DNA of 64,000 bases from Aegilops tauschii subsp. strangulata (GCF_002575655.3 NC_053035.3:380905792-380969791); one strand, 5' to 3'. Positions 1 to 10,431 are shown, counted from the first letter of the stretch. Made by a program: numbers and translations. Notes: generated by a model from the sequence alone, not told the origin.

Positions 1-144
1 ACAGAAATAGAGAGAGAGAGAGAGTGAGTGAAAAACTATCACTAGCTAGCCAACCCTATCGCATGAGCGACTGATATTGGTACCTCTTGATGACACGGCA
101 ATCTTATACAGCCAACTGCTCTAATATGTTCTCTTCTTTTGCAG
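1..144 (+). other. Probable intron upstream of the FBD exon, with GA microsatellite
   Basis: The bases before 145 end in a pyrimidine-rich tract followed by TTTTGCAG, a good plant 3' splice site, so this is probably the end of an intron of the gene whose last exon follows. A short GA/GT microsatellite lies at about 9-30. No coding potential was seen here. Confidence 0.5.
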
Positions 145-453
145 ATAAAAAAAGACCTGAAAGTGAAAAATGTGCTGCACTATAACAATCTCATCGAATG
201 CCTTGATCTCCATCTTACAGAAATTGATTTGATCAACTACCGAGGCAGCACATCTGAGATTAAATTGGCCAGGTTCTTTTTTCTGGAGGCAAGAGTGCTC
301 AAGGTAATGAGGTTTGGCGTTCTCTGGCGCAACAATGAATGGCGTGCTGATCACCGTAAGCGTCTAAGCCTAAATGACAAAGTCCCCACAGAAGCTGAAT
401 TTGTTTTTGAAACATCAAGCGGCCAGAGACTCGAAAACTTATTTGCCCATTAG
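145..453 (+). CDS. Last exon of an F-box/FBD (LRR-type) protein, partial
   Basis: This is the C-terminal part (about 102 codons, ending TAG at 451-453) of a plant F-box protein with an FBD domain. It reads as a continuous exon from the acceptor AG at 143-144. Recognisable FBD features are ECLDLHLTEIDLINYRGSTS, then a helix with LARFFFLEARVLKVMRF. Family members place FBD after an F-box and leucine-rich repeats, and these parts would lie left of the window. By family knowledge such proteins are SCF ubiquitin-ligase substrate adaptors; the partner is not predictable. No ATG fits the exon, which supports an internal exon rather than a gene start. No stop or frameshift is visible, so this exon may belong to an intact gene. 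The following ~190 bp are AT-rich and could be 3' UTR. Confidence 0.78.
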   Translation: MKKDLKVKNVLHYNNLIECLDLHLTEIDLINYRGSTSEIKLARFFFLEARVLKVMRFGVLWRNNEWRADHRKRLSLNDKVPTEAEFVFETSSGQRLENLFAH

Positions 454-1253
454 TGACTTGTCAGGGCGGTGGATTTTGGTTTGTACGATAATGCTGCATC
501 CACCTAAAGTAACGAAAGTTCTTACGTAAACTTCCTAGTAATTCCCTCTTCGTAGGTGCAGCATTACTCCTAACATTTGTAATATCAGTTTGAAACTTGT
601 AATATTGCTGTGTCCTATTCCTGCGTTTTCAAAATCCTGCGAATCAAACAGGTCCTGAGTTGGTGATGATGTTATGCCTCCCATCTTTCACCAATAGCCA
701 TCGGATCTAGATCGGACGCATACAAACCAAGCTTCTCCATTTTTGCAAAAAGATGCCCGCACTTGTTCCCTATTTACAAACAACTCCTTGTCTCTCACAA
801 TCAGCCTTATCTCCTCCCCGCCACATCTAGAAGGCCGTGGAAAAATCTGGCGCGACGGCCGCTGCCGGCGCCGTCCACCCCCAGTCTTGGTGTTTCGTGC
901 AATGCACGGTCATCTACGCACAGGAAATTATGTCGAACAGGGCTAGTTGTAAGAAGGCTAGCTCTACAGCCATGATGGTAGTGACTGCAGACGGTGAGGC
1001 TGACTATGGTATGCCGAACATGGCGCCTATACTCAGGTGTCATCTCCGGCGCAGGGTCTTGTCATTTCACTGAGGAGCATCACGTAATAATTTGACCAGC
1101 GGGTAGTACAGTGCTAGTACTCCTACTACATTGGTAGTACTACTACTAGTACTAGTAGCACCACCGTCTGGATTTACGAGTACTATCACGTCCATCTGGA
1201 TTTTAGTATTTGACTAGCAATATCTAGTAATGCATGTCACAAAAAATGTACTA
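454..1253. other. Non-coding gap with TAC/AGT low-complexity stretch
   Basis: About 800 bp with no convincing gene. The first part is plausibly 3' UTR of the FBD gene. A GC-rich patch at 800-1070 has short overlapping open frames on both strands but no recognisable domain. At 1085-1180 there is low-complexity sequence built from short TAC, AGT and CTA steps. Confidence 0.45.
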
Positions 1254-1456
1254 CTCCCTCTGTAAATAAATACATGGTGTTTTATTCCTATCGGCGAGAG
1301 AACTTAATGTCTTTTTGCTAACTAGAGTACTAATAGGATTACATGCAATGAACTAAACATTGCATGTCATGTTTGGTAGTCTCAAGTCATTGAAAGCATG
1401 CACGGCCCACATCTCTCATTGGTTGATACGTCACGAAATAAGAAACAAGGAGGGAG
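1254..1456. mobile_element. Stowaway-like MITE, diverged (about 203 bp)
   Basis: The left end begins CTCCCTCTGTAAATAAATA just after a TA dinucleotide, and the right end finishes AAACAAGGAGGGAG followed by TTA. The ends match the Stowaway (Tc1/mariner) pattern in orientation and size. The terminal repeat is only clearly shared over the first 7-8 bases, and the right TA is offset by one base, so the element is old or of a divergent subfamily. Confidence 0.5.
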
Positions 1457-1895
1457 TTAATGCACCATGCCTAAGTGTTTTGGGATTATTTGGTTTTCGT
1501 AAGGTAACTTACACAACATTTTTGTTTACATGCATTAACATTTTATTAGTTAAATCAAAGGTCAAAACTTGGCGCAAAATGCTAAGGGGACCAATAAACC
1601 AGTAAACATCAAACTTCTCACGTTTGGCCCCAACTAGAGGTCCGGTGAGATGACTATACTGCACCGGCACGGAGGGGGATGCAGCTTTATTGACTTACTG
1701 GAACAGCCTTTGGGTGAATGACACGTGGGCCCAAGGGGTGGCTGGCCCACCTATCGTACAGCCAAAGGTAGGTGCAGTAGAGGGCCGAGGAGTAGTACAA
1801 AATCCTACGCACCTACGCACGCTAACCAAGGGCAAGAGTGATCACTCGAATCGCAAGATCAGTTGACTAGAAGCTAAGCTAGACCCGTGGAGGCG

Positions 1896-2459
1896 ATGAG
1901 CGCGAGCATCAGCCGGCTGTGCCAGATGGTCCACGACGCCGGCCTGCGGCCCTGCACCGAGGAATGTCTCCAGGTAGTATTGCTTGAGGCCGCCAGGGTG
2001 AGGGGCCGCTTGGACGACAGCTTCGTCTCCTTGTTGGATGAGGTCCTCGTCAGTTTCCTCGACAAGTTCACCGTCGTCAAGAAGCTCCCGGACGACTTTG
2101 ACGTACGCCTCCAGCCGACGCGCCCAGGCTCTGCGATGCCCGCCACCCTCAACGGCCACTATGGTGACAACCTCTTCGATGCAATGGTGGCCCTGCGACT
2201 GCCCGCCATCGCGCCGGAGAATGTCCACCTCGAGGTCGCGCTCACCGCGCAGCGCCTGGCGCAGCAAGACACCATCGACATAATCACCCACGTCTACGCG
2301 CAAATCGTCCACAAGGACTACTACACGCAAGAGGAGGACGATAGGACGCTGGCCTTCTTGGACCGCAGGGCAACCTTGGACGGCATTGTTCAGAAGCACG
2401 ATGAGCTCGCCGCCAACGCCGCTGCTCCTCACACGTCGGTTGGTGACCCGGCGCACTAG
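1896..2459 (+). CDS. Hypothetical protein, 187 aa, single exon
   Basis: An uninterrupted ORF with strongly GC-rich third positions, typical of grass genes, starts at ATG 1896 (context GGCGATGAG) and ends TAG at 2457-2459. An in-frame GTG lies three codons upstream but is not a likely plant start. The product begins MSASISRLCQMVHDAGL, is largely helical, and has charged C-terminal stretches (YYTQEEDDRTLAFLDRR). It has no signal peptide, membrane segment or zinc motif. I do not recognise the family. A long antisense frame overlaps it but looks like a shadow caused by GC bias. No clear TATA box was found immediately upstream. It could be a lineage-specific gene or a gene fragment carried by a transposon; codon bias makes a coding origin likely. 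Confidence 0.55.
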   Translation: MSASISRLCQMVHDAGLRPCTEECLQVVLLEAARVRGRLDDSFVSLLDEVLVSFLDKFTVVKKLPDDFDVRLQPTRPGSAMPATLNGHYGDNLFDAMVALRLPAIAPENVHLEVALTAQRLAQQDTIDIITHVYAQIVHKDYYTQEEDDRTLAFLDRRATLDGIVQKHDELAANAAAPHTSVGDPAH

Positions 2460-2789
2460 GGCGTGAGGATGTCGTTGATGGATCCGTATGTATTTTATCT
2501 TTCCATCAAATGCATGTAGTAGTATATGATACTACTAGTAATTATCTTACCTTTCGCATCAACTTCATAATTTTCGTACGTACTCCATGCATGAACGGCG
2601 CCAGAACCAAACTTCTCATTACTCTAGGCAAAATCGTTATTTTCTATCTATCGGTCGCGCCATGGAGCAGAACCAAAATTTACAAGTTACGAGTTCAAAA
2701 GGAAAAGCCTGCCGTGTTCGCGTCGCACCCCCACACGGTTGGTCTGGCACGCCGCTCAAGCGGGAATGCGTGCGGTGTTGCATTTTCAC
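2460..2789. other. Non-coding gap
   Basis: AT-rich sequence after the 187-aa ORF, with short unconvincing frames only. It may hold the 3' UTR of that ORF. Nothing else was seen. Confidence 0.35.
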
Positions 2790-2990
2790 TTACAAGTGGG
2801 ACCGCAGTTGAGCAAACCGACTATCGCAAACCCCCACCCGGCCCACCGCGTGATGGCTGAGAAAACAGGAGGAAGAAGAGATGGCTGTAGCATGGACTCC
2901 AAGAAAATTGGTGTCGGATGGGACTCGTGTGCGTGGCGTGTGCCGTACTGCTAGACGTGAATGCTAGTTATGGCCCATGCCACCCCACTA
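2790..2990 (+). repeat. Direct duplication, copy 1 (about 200 bp)
   Basis: Starts TTACAAGTGGGACCGCAGTT and ends CATGCCACCCCACTA. It matches 3979-4190 in the same orientation with scattered substitutions and small indels, including the shared pieces GTGATGGCTGA and GGACTCCAAGAAA. Similarity weakens into a TATCGAGG stretch beyond the end. Confidence 0.8.
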
Positions 2991-3429
2991 TATCGAGCCT
3001 ATATCGAGGTACGTAGAACATATTTCATGGAGTACGTGCTCAGCCCTCCTCTATCTCTCTTCTCAGCCAGCCAGCGGACGCGCGGAGCCCATCGTCTGTT
3101 TGCTCACATGCGGTCCCACATGTCAGTGAAAATGCAAGAGGACCCACTGAACCTGCACATCTTTCACCTCGACGTGCTGGTGATGAAAAACAAATCCAAT
3201 AAAGATCTTCGGTGGCCGCTTTTGGAGTTACTCAAGAGTAGTAAGATTCTATTTACAGTTTAACCCAAGATGCACATCACGTGGCTTCAACTACCACTCT
3301 ATTTTCTTGCATGACACGACCTGGATGCTGGATGTCCCACGTGTCGGCAAAAGGAGGAAGGACCCGACCAAATCTTCGGTTGTGCTCTCGGATTAGACTA
3401 TTGTGCTAACTTAAAAAAATTATTGTGTA
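2991..3429. other. Non-coding gap
   Basis: No gene, repeat or RNA recognised. Short frames at 2961-3263 lack codon bias and domains. Confidence 0.35.
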
Positions 3430-3553
3430 CTCCCTCCGTTCCAAATTACTTGACTTCCATTTGTCCAAAAATGGATGTACCTATATACTAAAACATGTCT
3501 AGATACATATATATTTTGACAAATAGAAGGCATGTATTGTGCAACGGAGGGAG
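3430..3553. mobile_element. Stowaway MITE, 124 bp, with TA target duplication
   Basis: Begins CTCCCTCCGTTCCAAATTAC and ends GCAACGGAGGGAG, the classical Stowaway terminal inverted repeat. TA duplications lie at 3428-3429 and 3554-3555. The interior (TTGACAAATAGAAGG on the right against CTTCCATTTGTCCAAA on the left) continues the inverted match. This is a non-autonomous Tc1/mariner element that depended on a transposase in trans. Confidence 0.92.
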
Positions 3554-3865
3554 TAGAATGGATGCAAGTTTTGGTATTGGGAAGAAGAGTACATCCATAT
3601 ATTGATAGAGCGCAATTTAGTAGATGTTCTAGCACTTTTAGCTAGCATAGAGGCTAGAGATGGGACTAGTGCACTTGTTGATACTCCTACTAAAATAGAG
3701 GCTAGACATGAGACTAGATGCGAGGAAGCAACGTCTACTTCTTTACACTCGAAGAAGAAAGAAGCATGCAAGATCGAGCCTCCGCAGATCAACAATGAAT
3801 GCATCGAGAAGGCACTAATCCAACTTACAGGAGCAGTTATGGAAGTTGGATATCTTCTAGAGTAG
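3554..3865 (+). pseudogene. Possible coding relic of unknown origin
   Basis: Immediately after the Stowaway element one frame stays open from about 3560 to TAG at 3863-3865. It encodes an acidic-basic segment with two similar pieces (ASIEARDGTSALVDTP, then PTKIEARHETRC) and a C-terminal AVMEVGYLLE. There is no ATG near its start; the first methionine is late. A hydrophobic stretch (CILVVLVFFGLAFLVKI) follows in the +1 frame at about 3866-3940, as if a membrane segment had been lost to a frameshift. No family recognised. It could be chance. Confidence 0.25.
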
Positions 3866-3978
3866 TAAAATGTATTCTTGTGGTTCTTGTTTTCTTTGGT
3901 CTTGCTTTTCTAGTCAAAATTATCATTGGAGTTTGTGCAAAACGGAGGTCCATTTGGGGTCGTGCGTTGGAGTTGGCC

Positions 3979-4190
3979 TTACAAGTGGGACCGCAGTTGA
4001 GGAAACCGACTATCGGCAAACCCCCACCTCGCCCGCCGCGTGATGGCTGAAGTTAGAGAAACGATGAGGTTGAAGAGATTGCTCTAGCACGGACTCCAAG
4101 AAATAATATGGTGTCAGATGGATGTCGTGGTGGTGGCGTGTGCCATACTCCTGGATGTGAATGCTTGTTCTGGCCCATGCCACCCTACTA
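3979..4190 (+). repeat. Direct duplication, copy 2 (about 210 bp)
   Basis: Second copy of the 2790-2990 sequence, 1.19 kb downstream in the same orientation, ending CATGCCACCCTACTA. Substitutions and small insertions relative to copy 1 are spread evenly, so the duplication is not recent. Between the copies lie the Stowaway element and the possible coding relic. Confidence 0.8.
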
Positions 4191-4329
4191 GTCCTACTAC
4201 TTACTATATAGTACTAGTATCGAGGATTTGAGGTGCTGGTTACGTACAGCGAACACATTAACATATGGCTACAGTAAAAACACTCGCCCGACGCGCGAAG
4301 CATGTGAAGCTAGTACAAATAGTGTACTA

Positions 4330-4625
4330 CTTCCTCCATTTTTATATACAAGGCCACTATGGAATATACATTTTGCATCTATATAAGGCTACAGTAATCA
4401 AGGCAAAATTAATGGTAGTTTCTCGTACTAACAACCTGTTTAATACTTGCATGCATGCAGTCATAATGACAGTCATCTACTTCCTCCATTCAGTTTCTTT
4501 GCATGACTACGGAGTATTAATGATCCCAGTAAACAAGAAAAAAGTTGACTCATAAAGCAGACATTAAATTTTACATTGGTACCGGTAATTCGAGTTTGTG
4601 GCCTTGTATACAAAAATGGAGGGAG
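4330..4625. mobile_element. MITE, about 296 bp, TA duplication, long terminal inverted repeat
   Basis: The left end reads CTTCCTCCATTTTTATATAC and continues AAGGCCAC. The right end is its complement: GTGGCCTTG, then TATACAAAAATGGAGGGAG. TA flanks both sides (4328-4329 and 4626-4627). The terminal repeat is at least 28 bp, placing it among Stowaway-like elements. A second copy of the left-end motif CTACTTCCTCCATT occurs inside at 4477-4490, which hints at a nested or rearranged element. Confidence 0.8.
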
Positions 4626-4880
4626 TACTATTGTTGATTGGCCTCATCCGATAACCTGTTGCAATGCACATACAATTATGTATTTGGAAAATATTTTTTT
4701 GCCTCGTCGCACCACTCACTCAGAGAAGCGACTCGAAAGCCATTCATAAATTTAGTAAGTTTATCACAGGCATATCATTTTATTACATACAACAGGCCAT
4801 CAACCCACATCGACAACGAGGATAAATTATAAATACTAAAGTTTTCACCACACAACAAATAACAAGCAATGAAATGAACT

Positions 4881-6286
4881 TCAACTCAACCATTCCTCGG
4901 CATTGGAAACGCTTGCTTTGAACCACAAGTGATTCTCTGGGATGGGCCATCCATTGTTGATCTGGACACCAACGCAGGACTGATCATCCAGGCTGAAGCG
5001 GCCTACTATATTAGTACCAGGGTAGGGAACCACCCAAATGTCCGAGGTATAGACACAGTTGCTTCTCATAAATGGTAGTAACGTTGTGTCAACAGCAGTT
5101 GGATCGCCTTTCACCATCATTGGATAGTTTTGTCCAAGGAAGAGCGAGTTTTCTCCAAGACTATCAATTCTGTACCAGGGAGAAGGTGTTGGCGCTAGCA
5201 CACTAGTAACCATCCCGAATACCATGTAATGGGTGTTGGAATAGGTCCGGAGAGTGCGACCATGGGAGACTACACCTGCCTCCTTAGTAGTAACATCATT
5301 AGTGGGCTGTATACACACAAGAAGAGGTGATCCATCGGAATTAGTTGCCAGGTGTCACAGAGTATATGGGCGCTGCTCGTCCTCATGCTCGTGATCATCA
5401 CCATCGTCATCTCCCCCTTGGTTATAAAATTTTTCAAGTATAGGTGGTGGAATGTTCACAGGACCTTGGAAACACAAGAAGAAGGTTAATTAGTAAAGGG
5501 AAACTTGCTAACCCGCATGCATGTGGATGAAACAATTATAATTACGGTGGAAGACAAACGTACCGAAATAATAAGGATTCCATGCAAAAATAGTGCCACG
5601 AGTGGTGGCAGCAAACACAAGGCCCTCGTATTGAATTGCATCACAGTACTCATCCGTGTACAGAAACTGATTTTTGAGCAATATCCATCCAGTCAAACCA
5701 CGAAGGACGGCAACAAGCTTGTCGAATATAGCAAAAACTTCATAGTTGTTGTAATTCCAAGAGCAGTTGGGAACTCGACAAATTGCTATCTTCCGTAGAA
5801 GACAGTCACCATGATCGTATTTGAACGTGCGTACAATACCGGCATGCTCAACCTCTGGCAGTATGCTGAGATTTTTGGAAGTGGAACCCGGTCACGAGTG
5901 TACACATTCACAAGTTCCCACTCGCAGTTGGACCCAATGTAAACAACCCAATCTCCATTTGCGCCTGCCCAAGCCTTACCCTCAAGCGATGGCATCTTAA
6001 CATCACACGTATCATTATCAAGCGGCATCAACTTGCGCAGGGCGAGGCCTCTGTCGTCCCCGCGGCAGTCATCAGGGTCACGGCGAAGAAGATAGGGGAG
6101 ATCAAACCGCTCCTTGACTCTTGGGTTCCTTGTAAAGATGTTATTAGTTGAGTCGAGAATGGGCTTGAACGAACCTGCCATGCTAGCCGAGGTGATGACG
6201 TCGCACCGATCAATGAGTTCCTCCACCATGTCATCTTTCAGATCGAGGCAAGAATAACGGGGTCGTTTCCGGCCTGTTCCCTCCAT
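4881..6286 (-). pseudogene. F-box-like/DUF295 protein gene, broken by one frameshift and one nonsense codon
   Basis: A two-exon minus-strand gene. It starts at ATG 6286-6284 (MEGTGRKRPRYS). An F-box-like helix region (DDMVEELIDRCDVITSASM) follows, then DUF295 beta segments (GDWVVYIGSNCEWELVNVY, DAIQYEGLVFAATTRGTIF) and the typical DUF295 end (VGRFSLDDQSC, then HLWFKASVS). It stops at TGA 4883-4881. The frame changes near 5866-5872, where one base appears missing, so the first frame would terminate at 5788-5786. A 99-bp intron (5563-5465, GT..AG) joins phase-correctly. In exon 2 an in-frame TGA lies at 5357-5355. By family knowledge these plant proteins are putative SCF adaptors of mostly unknown target. 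Both lesions are read directly; an assembly error could explain either, but two make a pseudogene likely. Confidence 0.8.
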
Positions 6287-7757
6287 GGAGAAGACGATCG
6301 AACAATGGCAGAAGAAAGGGTGAAGGGCTGAAGGAAAATGAAGGAGGGAGAGGAAGAGCGCGCGACAGCAGTTCCAAATCGAGAGGGAAAGGCGAAGAGT
6401 CGGTGGACGGTTGCCAGTTTGCCACGGTTCACGAAGAGGCGCAGCGGCCTACACGTCCGTTCGGAAATACTACTAGTAGAAAAGGACTCGTCGTCGTCTC
6501 ACTGATATGTTGGAACGGGACCACATGCCAACGAAACATGGTGTGTAATTTCCCGTGCAAAATGCGATCTGGCCGCGTTGGCCCGAGGTGCCGCATTAGT
6601 TATCGACCTTTATTTTTTTAATGGCGTGCCATTCAGTTTTGAAGCACGACTAACTGGTACTATACGTAGAGAAAATAAAAACTACTCTACCACTACTCCA
6701 CCTCCAGTACTAGTAGTATAAAAAAGATATATAGGCTGGAGCTTTAGCGCTTTCTTGCTAAGGGCTGCCCACTTGCTTCTCACACTACCAGATCTAGAAA
6801 AGATGGCCTCTCTCTCCCTCCTCACCGGTGGTCACAGATCAGCCGGGGAAGAAAAGGGCATGCAGCGTTGATGCACTCGTCGGCGAGCGAGGTCACGCAC
6901 TGACGACAAGGCGGTCCTCTCAGACCTAGCACCCGCGCGGGATGGCCTCCGTCCCCAAGCTCGTTGTCGTAGTGTGTGCGAAGGACGAAGACCACGAGCG
7001 AAGCCACTTCCCGCCGACCCTCAGGTATGCTACCTCTTTTCGAACCATACCCTTGTTCTATTGCCCCATCTGCCACGTCCTTGCATCTGGATCTTTTTCC
7101 ACTCCACCATCTTCCCAATTTGCTATCCTCTACTTTGCTAGCCACGCAGACGAAAACCATAATTTGCACTATTAAAGGAAACCCTACTTCATGCAGACTA
7201 ATCCATGTCTGGGTTGAATAAGGAAAGGAAGGGAGACTGTACTGTCCAAGAGAATAGGCATCAAACCCGCATCTAGGTTGAAAAGGGGAAAATTAGTAGC
7301 TAAGGAACGAGTCCCGTGTCTCTTGGTTGAAGAAGGGTAGAAAGGCATGACAACGCAATAGAGAATGACCAGATCGATCGGTTTGTTGTCCTCACATAGG
7401 GAAAAGGTGGCTAAAGAGAACAAAAATGGGACGTAATCCACATATGCTGCCTGGATATTTGTTGCTCTGGCCAACCATACCTCCCTCACCACTCTGCGTC
7501 CGTGGAGGTACATCGTACTGGTGCGCCCACTGTCCGAATGGGCCTCCCATGCTCTTATTGCCACTTTTTTTGCTGTTAGTATAACGCCAGCAGTCAAGTC
7601 AAGCAATGCTACTGCTAAAGTGATGCCACATTTAACTAATGCCGCTCTCAGTCTAATGCCACCGATGAATTTAAGCAATGCCATTTAATGTCACTGGATT
7701 ATTTCAGGGTTAGCTGTTGATTGTGGATGTATTAAAGATTTTTTAGCTAAGGCATTC

Positions 7758-7801
7758 TAATGCTGTTGCACAGCCAGTATACCAACAATGAAACTTGTTA
7801 C
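7758..7801 (+). repeat. Short direct repeat X, copy 1 (partner 8167-8210)
   Basis: TAATGCTGTTGCACAGCCAG then TATACCAACAATGAAACTTG. The same 44-bp block recurs at 8167-8210 as TAATGCTCTTGCACAACTAG with few changes. It is part of a scattered set of direct repeats in 7.7-9.5 kb. Confidence 0.65.
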
Positions 7802-7869
7802 TACCTTCAGATTTTTGCATTGTTAATGCATATAGATTACATACCTCACTTTCATGAGATAAGTTAATT

Positions 7870-7971
7870 TTTTTGTACAGTGTCACCAAAATGCCAAGGC
7901 GCTGATGTCATTTTATTTTGGTTAAACTGCACAAAAAATTATGAAGACAAGAGGAAAGGTCAAGAGTGGGC
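7870..7971 (+). repeat. Direct repeat Y, copy 1 (partner 8664-8766)
   Basis: A block of about 100 bp runs from TTTGTACAGTGTCAC through ACTGCACAAAA to AGAGGAAAGGTCA and returns at 8664-8766. The core GAACTGCACAAAA recurs again near 8977 and 9516, so parts of this sequence are present four times. Confidence 0.7.
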
Positions 7972-8166
7972 ACCTCCTCCTTTGGCTATTGTATTGATTT
8001 GTTCGATCAAGTTTTTATGTTTGATCGATTATCAAGATTGGGATAGCAATTTTTCATGTCCACTTGAGTTCGAAATGTTATTTACCTTGAAGGTACATGG
8101 GTTGCAATTTTTGAATACTGTCATTAGTTAATAATGCTAGTTACCTTCAGACTTTTGTATTTGGTT

Positions 8167-8210
8167 TAATGCTCTTGCACAACTAGTATACCAATGCTGA
8201 AACTTGTTAC
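8167..8210 (+). repeat. Short direct repeat X, copy 2
   Basis: Second copy of the block at 7758-7801, same strand, 409 bp away, diverged at a few positions. Confidence 0.65.
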
Positions 8211-8436
8211 CTTTACATTTTGTATTGTTAATTCTTATAGAAATCTTCCAGTGCTAGAGCTTATAGAAATCTGTTCAGTAAAACCATTGTACTGTACCCT
8301 GTAATAAAATAACTACTCTACTGTTGCACTAGCCACTGGATTAGTGTATATTTGTACTATTCGTATGGTGTTGCATTAGCGTATGGACATATAAAAAGTG
8401 TGGCAAGCTTTCCCAGATATGTGCTCAAGAAAACTA

Positions 8437-8517
8437 CTACCTGTTTTTCTAAATACTGGACGTTTGGGTACTTTAAATTGAACTGCAAAAAAGTCTTATA
8501 TTAAGGAACAGAGGGTG
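8437..8517. mobile_element. Stowaway MITE relic, 81 bp
   Basis: The right end GTCTTATATTAAGGAACAGA then GGGTG, followed by TA, is a decayed form of the common Triticeae Stowaway end. The left end CTACCTGTTTTTCTAAATAC, preceded by TA, is its degraded partner. It is shorter than usual members, so the middle has been deleted. Confidence 0.65.
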
Positions 8518-8663
8518 TAGAGTTCACTCAAATTATCCCGGTAAAGCTAGTCACACCTTTGTTAAAATTAATGTTCATTATGTTATCGGAGGAGGTCTGT
8601 ATGTTTGTCTCTAATGCCTGTCGACTACATACCTGACATCATGATGTAATGTTAAGTCATTTC

Positions 8664-8766
8664 CTTTTGTACAGTGTCACTGAGTTGTCAAGGCGGTGAT
8701 GGCATTTTATTTTAGTTGAACTGCACAAAATGTGCTTAAAAGAAGAGGAAAGGTCAGGAATGGCGC
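8664..8766 (+). repeat. Direct repeat Y, copy 2
   Basis: Second copy of 7870-7971. The order of repeats X and Y is the same in both places, consistent with a larger, now eroded, duplication of about 0.4-0.8 kb offset. Confidence 0.7.
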
Positions 8767-9928
8767 AATTTTTCAGAAAAAACTATGTATGCCTTCCTGA
8801 CATCAGCCGCTATTGCTTTATTTATTCCTTCAAACAGGTAGATAGAAACAGTCTTGCTACCTTTTCCCATTAAGAAATTGGAATGCTTATATTTGTGAGT
8901 CTATGCTTCAACTAGTGCCACTTTTATAGTAATGACACTTTCAATATCTATGCAAACAGGGATGCTCGATTTTAGTGGAACTGCACAAAAAGTCCAACTG
9001 GTTCAACATTAGGAGCATGTTTTTTTCCAAACCTTTATATCCAATTGGTGGCACTATGAGTTGTTCATTACGAAGGTACATGGTTTGCTACTATCTTGCT
9101 ACTCTTTTTGTACTGTCATTAGATAGTAATGCTAGTGGTTTGCATGTGAATTTATTGGCAGGGTGGACCTACATTGGAGGTGCAGGACAGGATTCAATGA
9201 TTGGATGCTCAATTTCGGTTGTATCGATTTCACCTCTTCCATCACTGTGAACATGGATATCCTTGGTCTGATGAAGAATAGGTGCTATATTTCTGCTCTG
9301 AAGCAGCAAATCAATTCAGTATGAAATTGTCCAGGGCAAAACATAACTGTATCAGATTGTCCAGTGCAGAACATGATAGATGCTAAGCGGAAGAGACATG
9401 TTTAAACCGAAAATACATGGTGTGGTATATGTTTACTAGCTGCTTGATATTTGTGCAGACAGAGATGTCTGCCCGTTGCTATTTGGCAAACAAACAAAGT
9501 GTCCGCAATTTTGGTTGAACTGCACAAGAGAATAGTATAGTCACTGCATGCAGTGCCATTTGAAAATAGACACAGAAAGATAGGATAGTCACTTCATGGA
9601 CTGCAGAAAAGTAGTACTATACTATTTATTGGCCAACACTAGGTGCTTCATTGCTTTGGTCTGATTATACAACGGGCATCATTTTGCCTAAGTTAAAGTT
9701 TGTATTCCGAAAATAGTCTCGCGGTGTGATCGAGAGAAGACCAAATCATATGGTAGTGGATGTTCCTCCATCATGTGTGGTTCATTCTCATGGTTCCAGC
9801 TGTTGGTGAAACCACTTACGGTTGCAAGAGGAATTGTAGACTTCACAAACAAATTTGTCTTTCAGTCTGTACTGAATGTTGGCCAAGAGAAGCATCCATG
9901 TTAGTAGGAAGAACAGATGTTTTTTCTA
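8767..9928. other. Non-coding DNA
   Basis: No supported gene. Two further partial matches to repeat Y (around 8977 and 9516) are the only structure noted. Confidence 0.35.
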
Positions 9929-10117
9929 GATCTTTGCTTTTGGAGCTACATATTTGTATATGATATGTGAATCATTGAGATGCATTAACATGTTGATCTT
10001 ATGTATGGGAATCGTACTAGTTAGTTTTAGTTGCGACGCAAGATCCGAAGTGGTTGATCTTTGCTTTTGGAGCTACATATTTGTATATGATCTATGAATC
10101 ATTGAGATGCATTAACA
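9929..10117 (+). repeat. 62-bp direct duplication (9929-9990 and 10056-10117)
   Basis: Both copies run from GATCTTTGCTTTTGGAGC to GAATCATTGAGATGCATT with a small change in the middle (GATATGTG against GATCTATG). A related 28-bp block with GCGACGCAAGATCCGAAGTG at 10026-10053 returns at about 10196-10223, so the duplications interlock. Confidence 0.8.
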
Positions 10118-10276
10118 GTTACTTATTTCTGTTCGCTCAGTGTTTACAAGTTACTGATCGATCACTAGCTAGCCTACAAATGCGCTCCTGGCAGTTTTAT
10201 TTGCGACGCAAGATGCGAAGTGGCAGTTTTTTGAATAAAAATGCCTACCTCTAAAGAACTGACAAGCTACACTATC

Positions 10277-10431
10277 GATCCTACACGGATAAATAGTGGA
10301 TCATGCACGTAGTACCTCCTTTCCGGTTTGCAGGGCTCAATTCAAGAAACGACCTACTCGATCCTACACGAATAAATAGCGGATCACGCACGTACTAGTA
10401 CCTCCTTTTCGGTTTGCAGGGCTTAATTCAA
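10277..10431 (+). repeat. Tandem duplication of about 70 bp (10277-10345 and 10360-10431)
   Basis: Both copies start GATCCTACACGGATAAATAG (or a one-base variant) and end GGTTTGCAGGGCTCAATTCA (or a variant). They are separated by 14 bp and carry few differences. Non-coding. Confidence 0.8.

Larger units (their letters stand above)
6287..8436. other. Upstream region of the DUF295 relic and non-coding DNA
   Basis: The bases beyond 6286 would be the 5' UTR and promoter of the minus-strand DUF295 relic; no TATA box was assigned. From about 6620 onward the sequence has short frames on both strands without domain or codon bias. A minus-strand open frame at 7184-7684 has unlikely composition. The stretch contains the first copies of the direct repeats listed at 7758 and 7870. 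Confidence 0.35.

Noticed and set aside
837..1073. Plus-strand frame of 78 codons in a GC-rich patch
   Set aside because: Starts at a GTG, overlapping frames of similar length exist on both strands, and no domain is visible.
1842..2456. Minus-strand frame of 204 codons
   Set aside because: Antisense shadow of the GC-rich 187-aa ORF; starts and composition are worse, and no domain is seen.
7184..7684. Minus-strand frame of 166 codons
   Set aside because: No family resemblance, low codon bias, and it lies in a repeat-rich non-coding tract.
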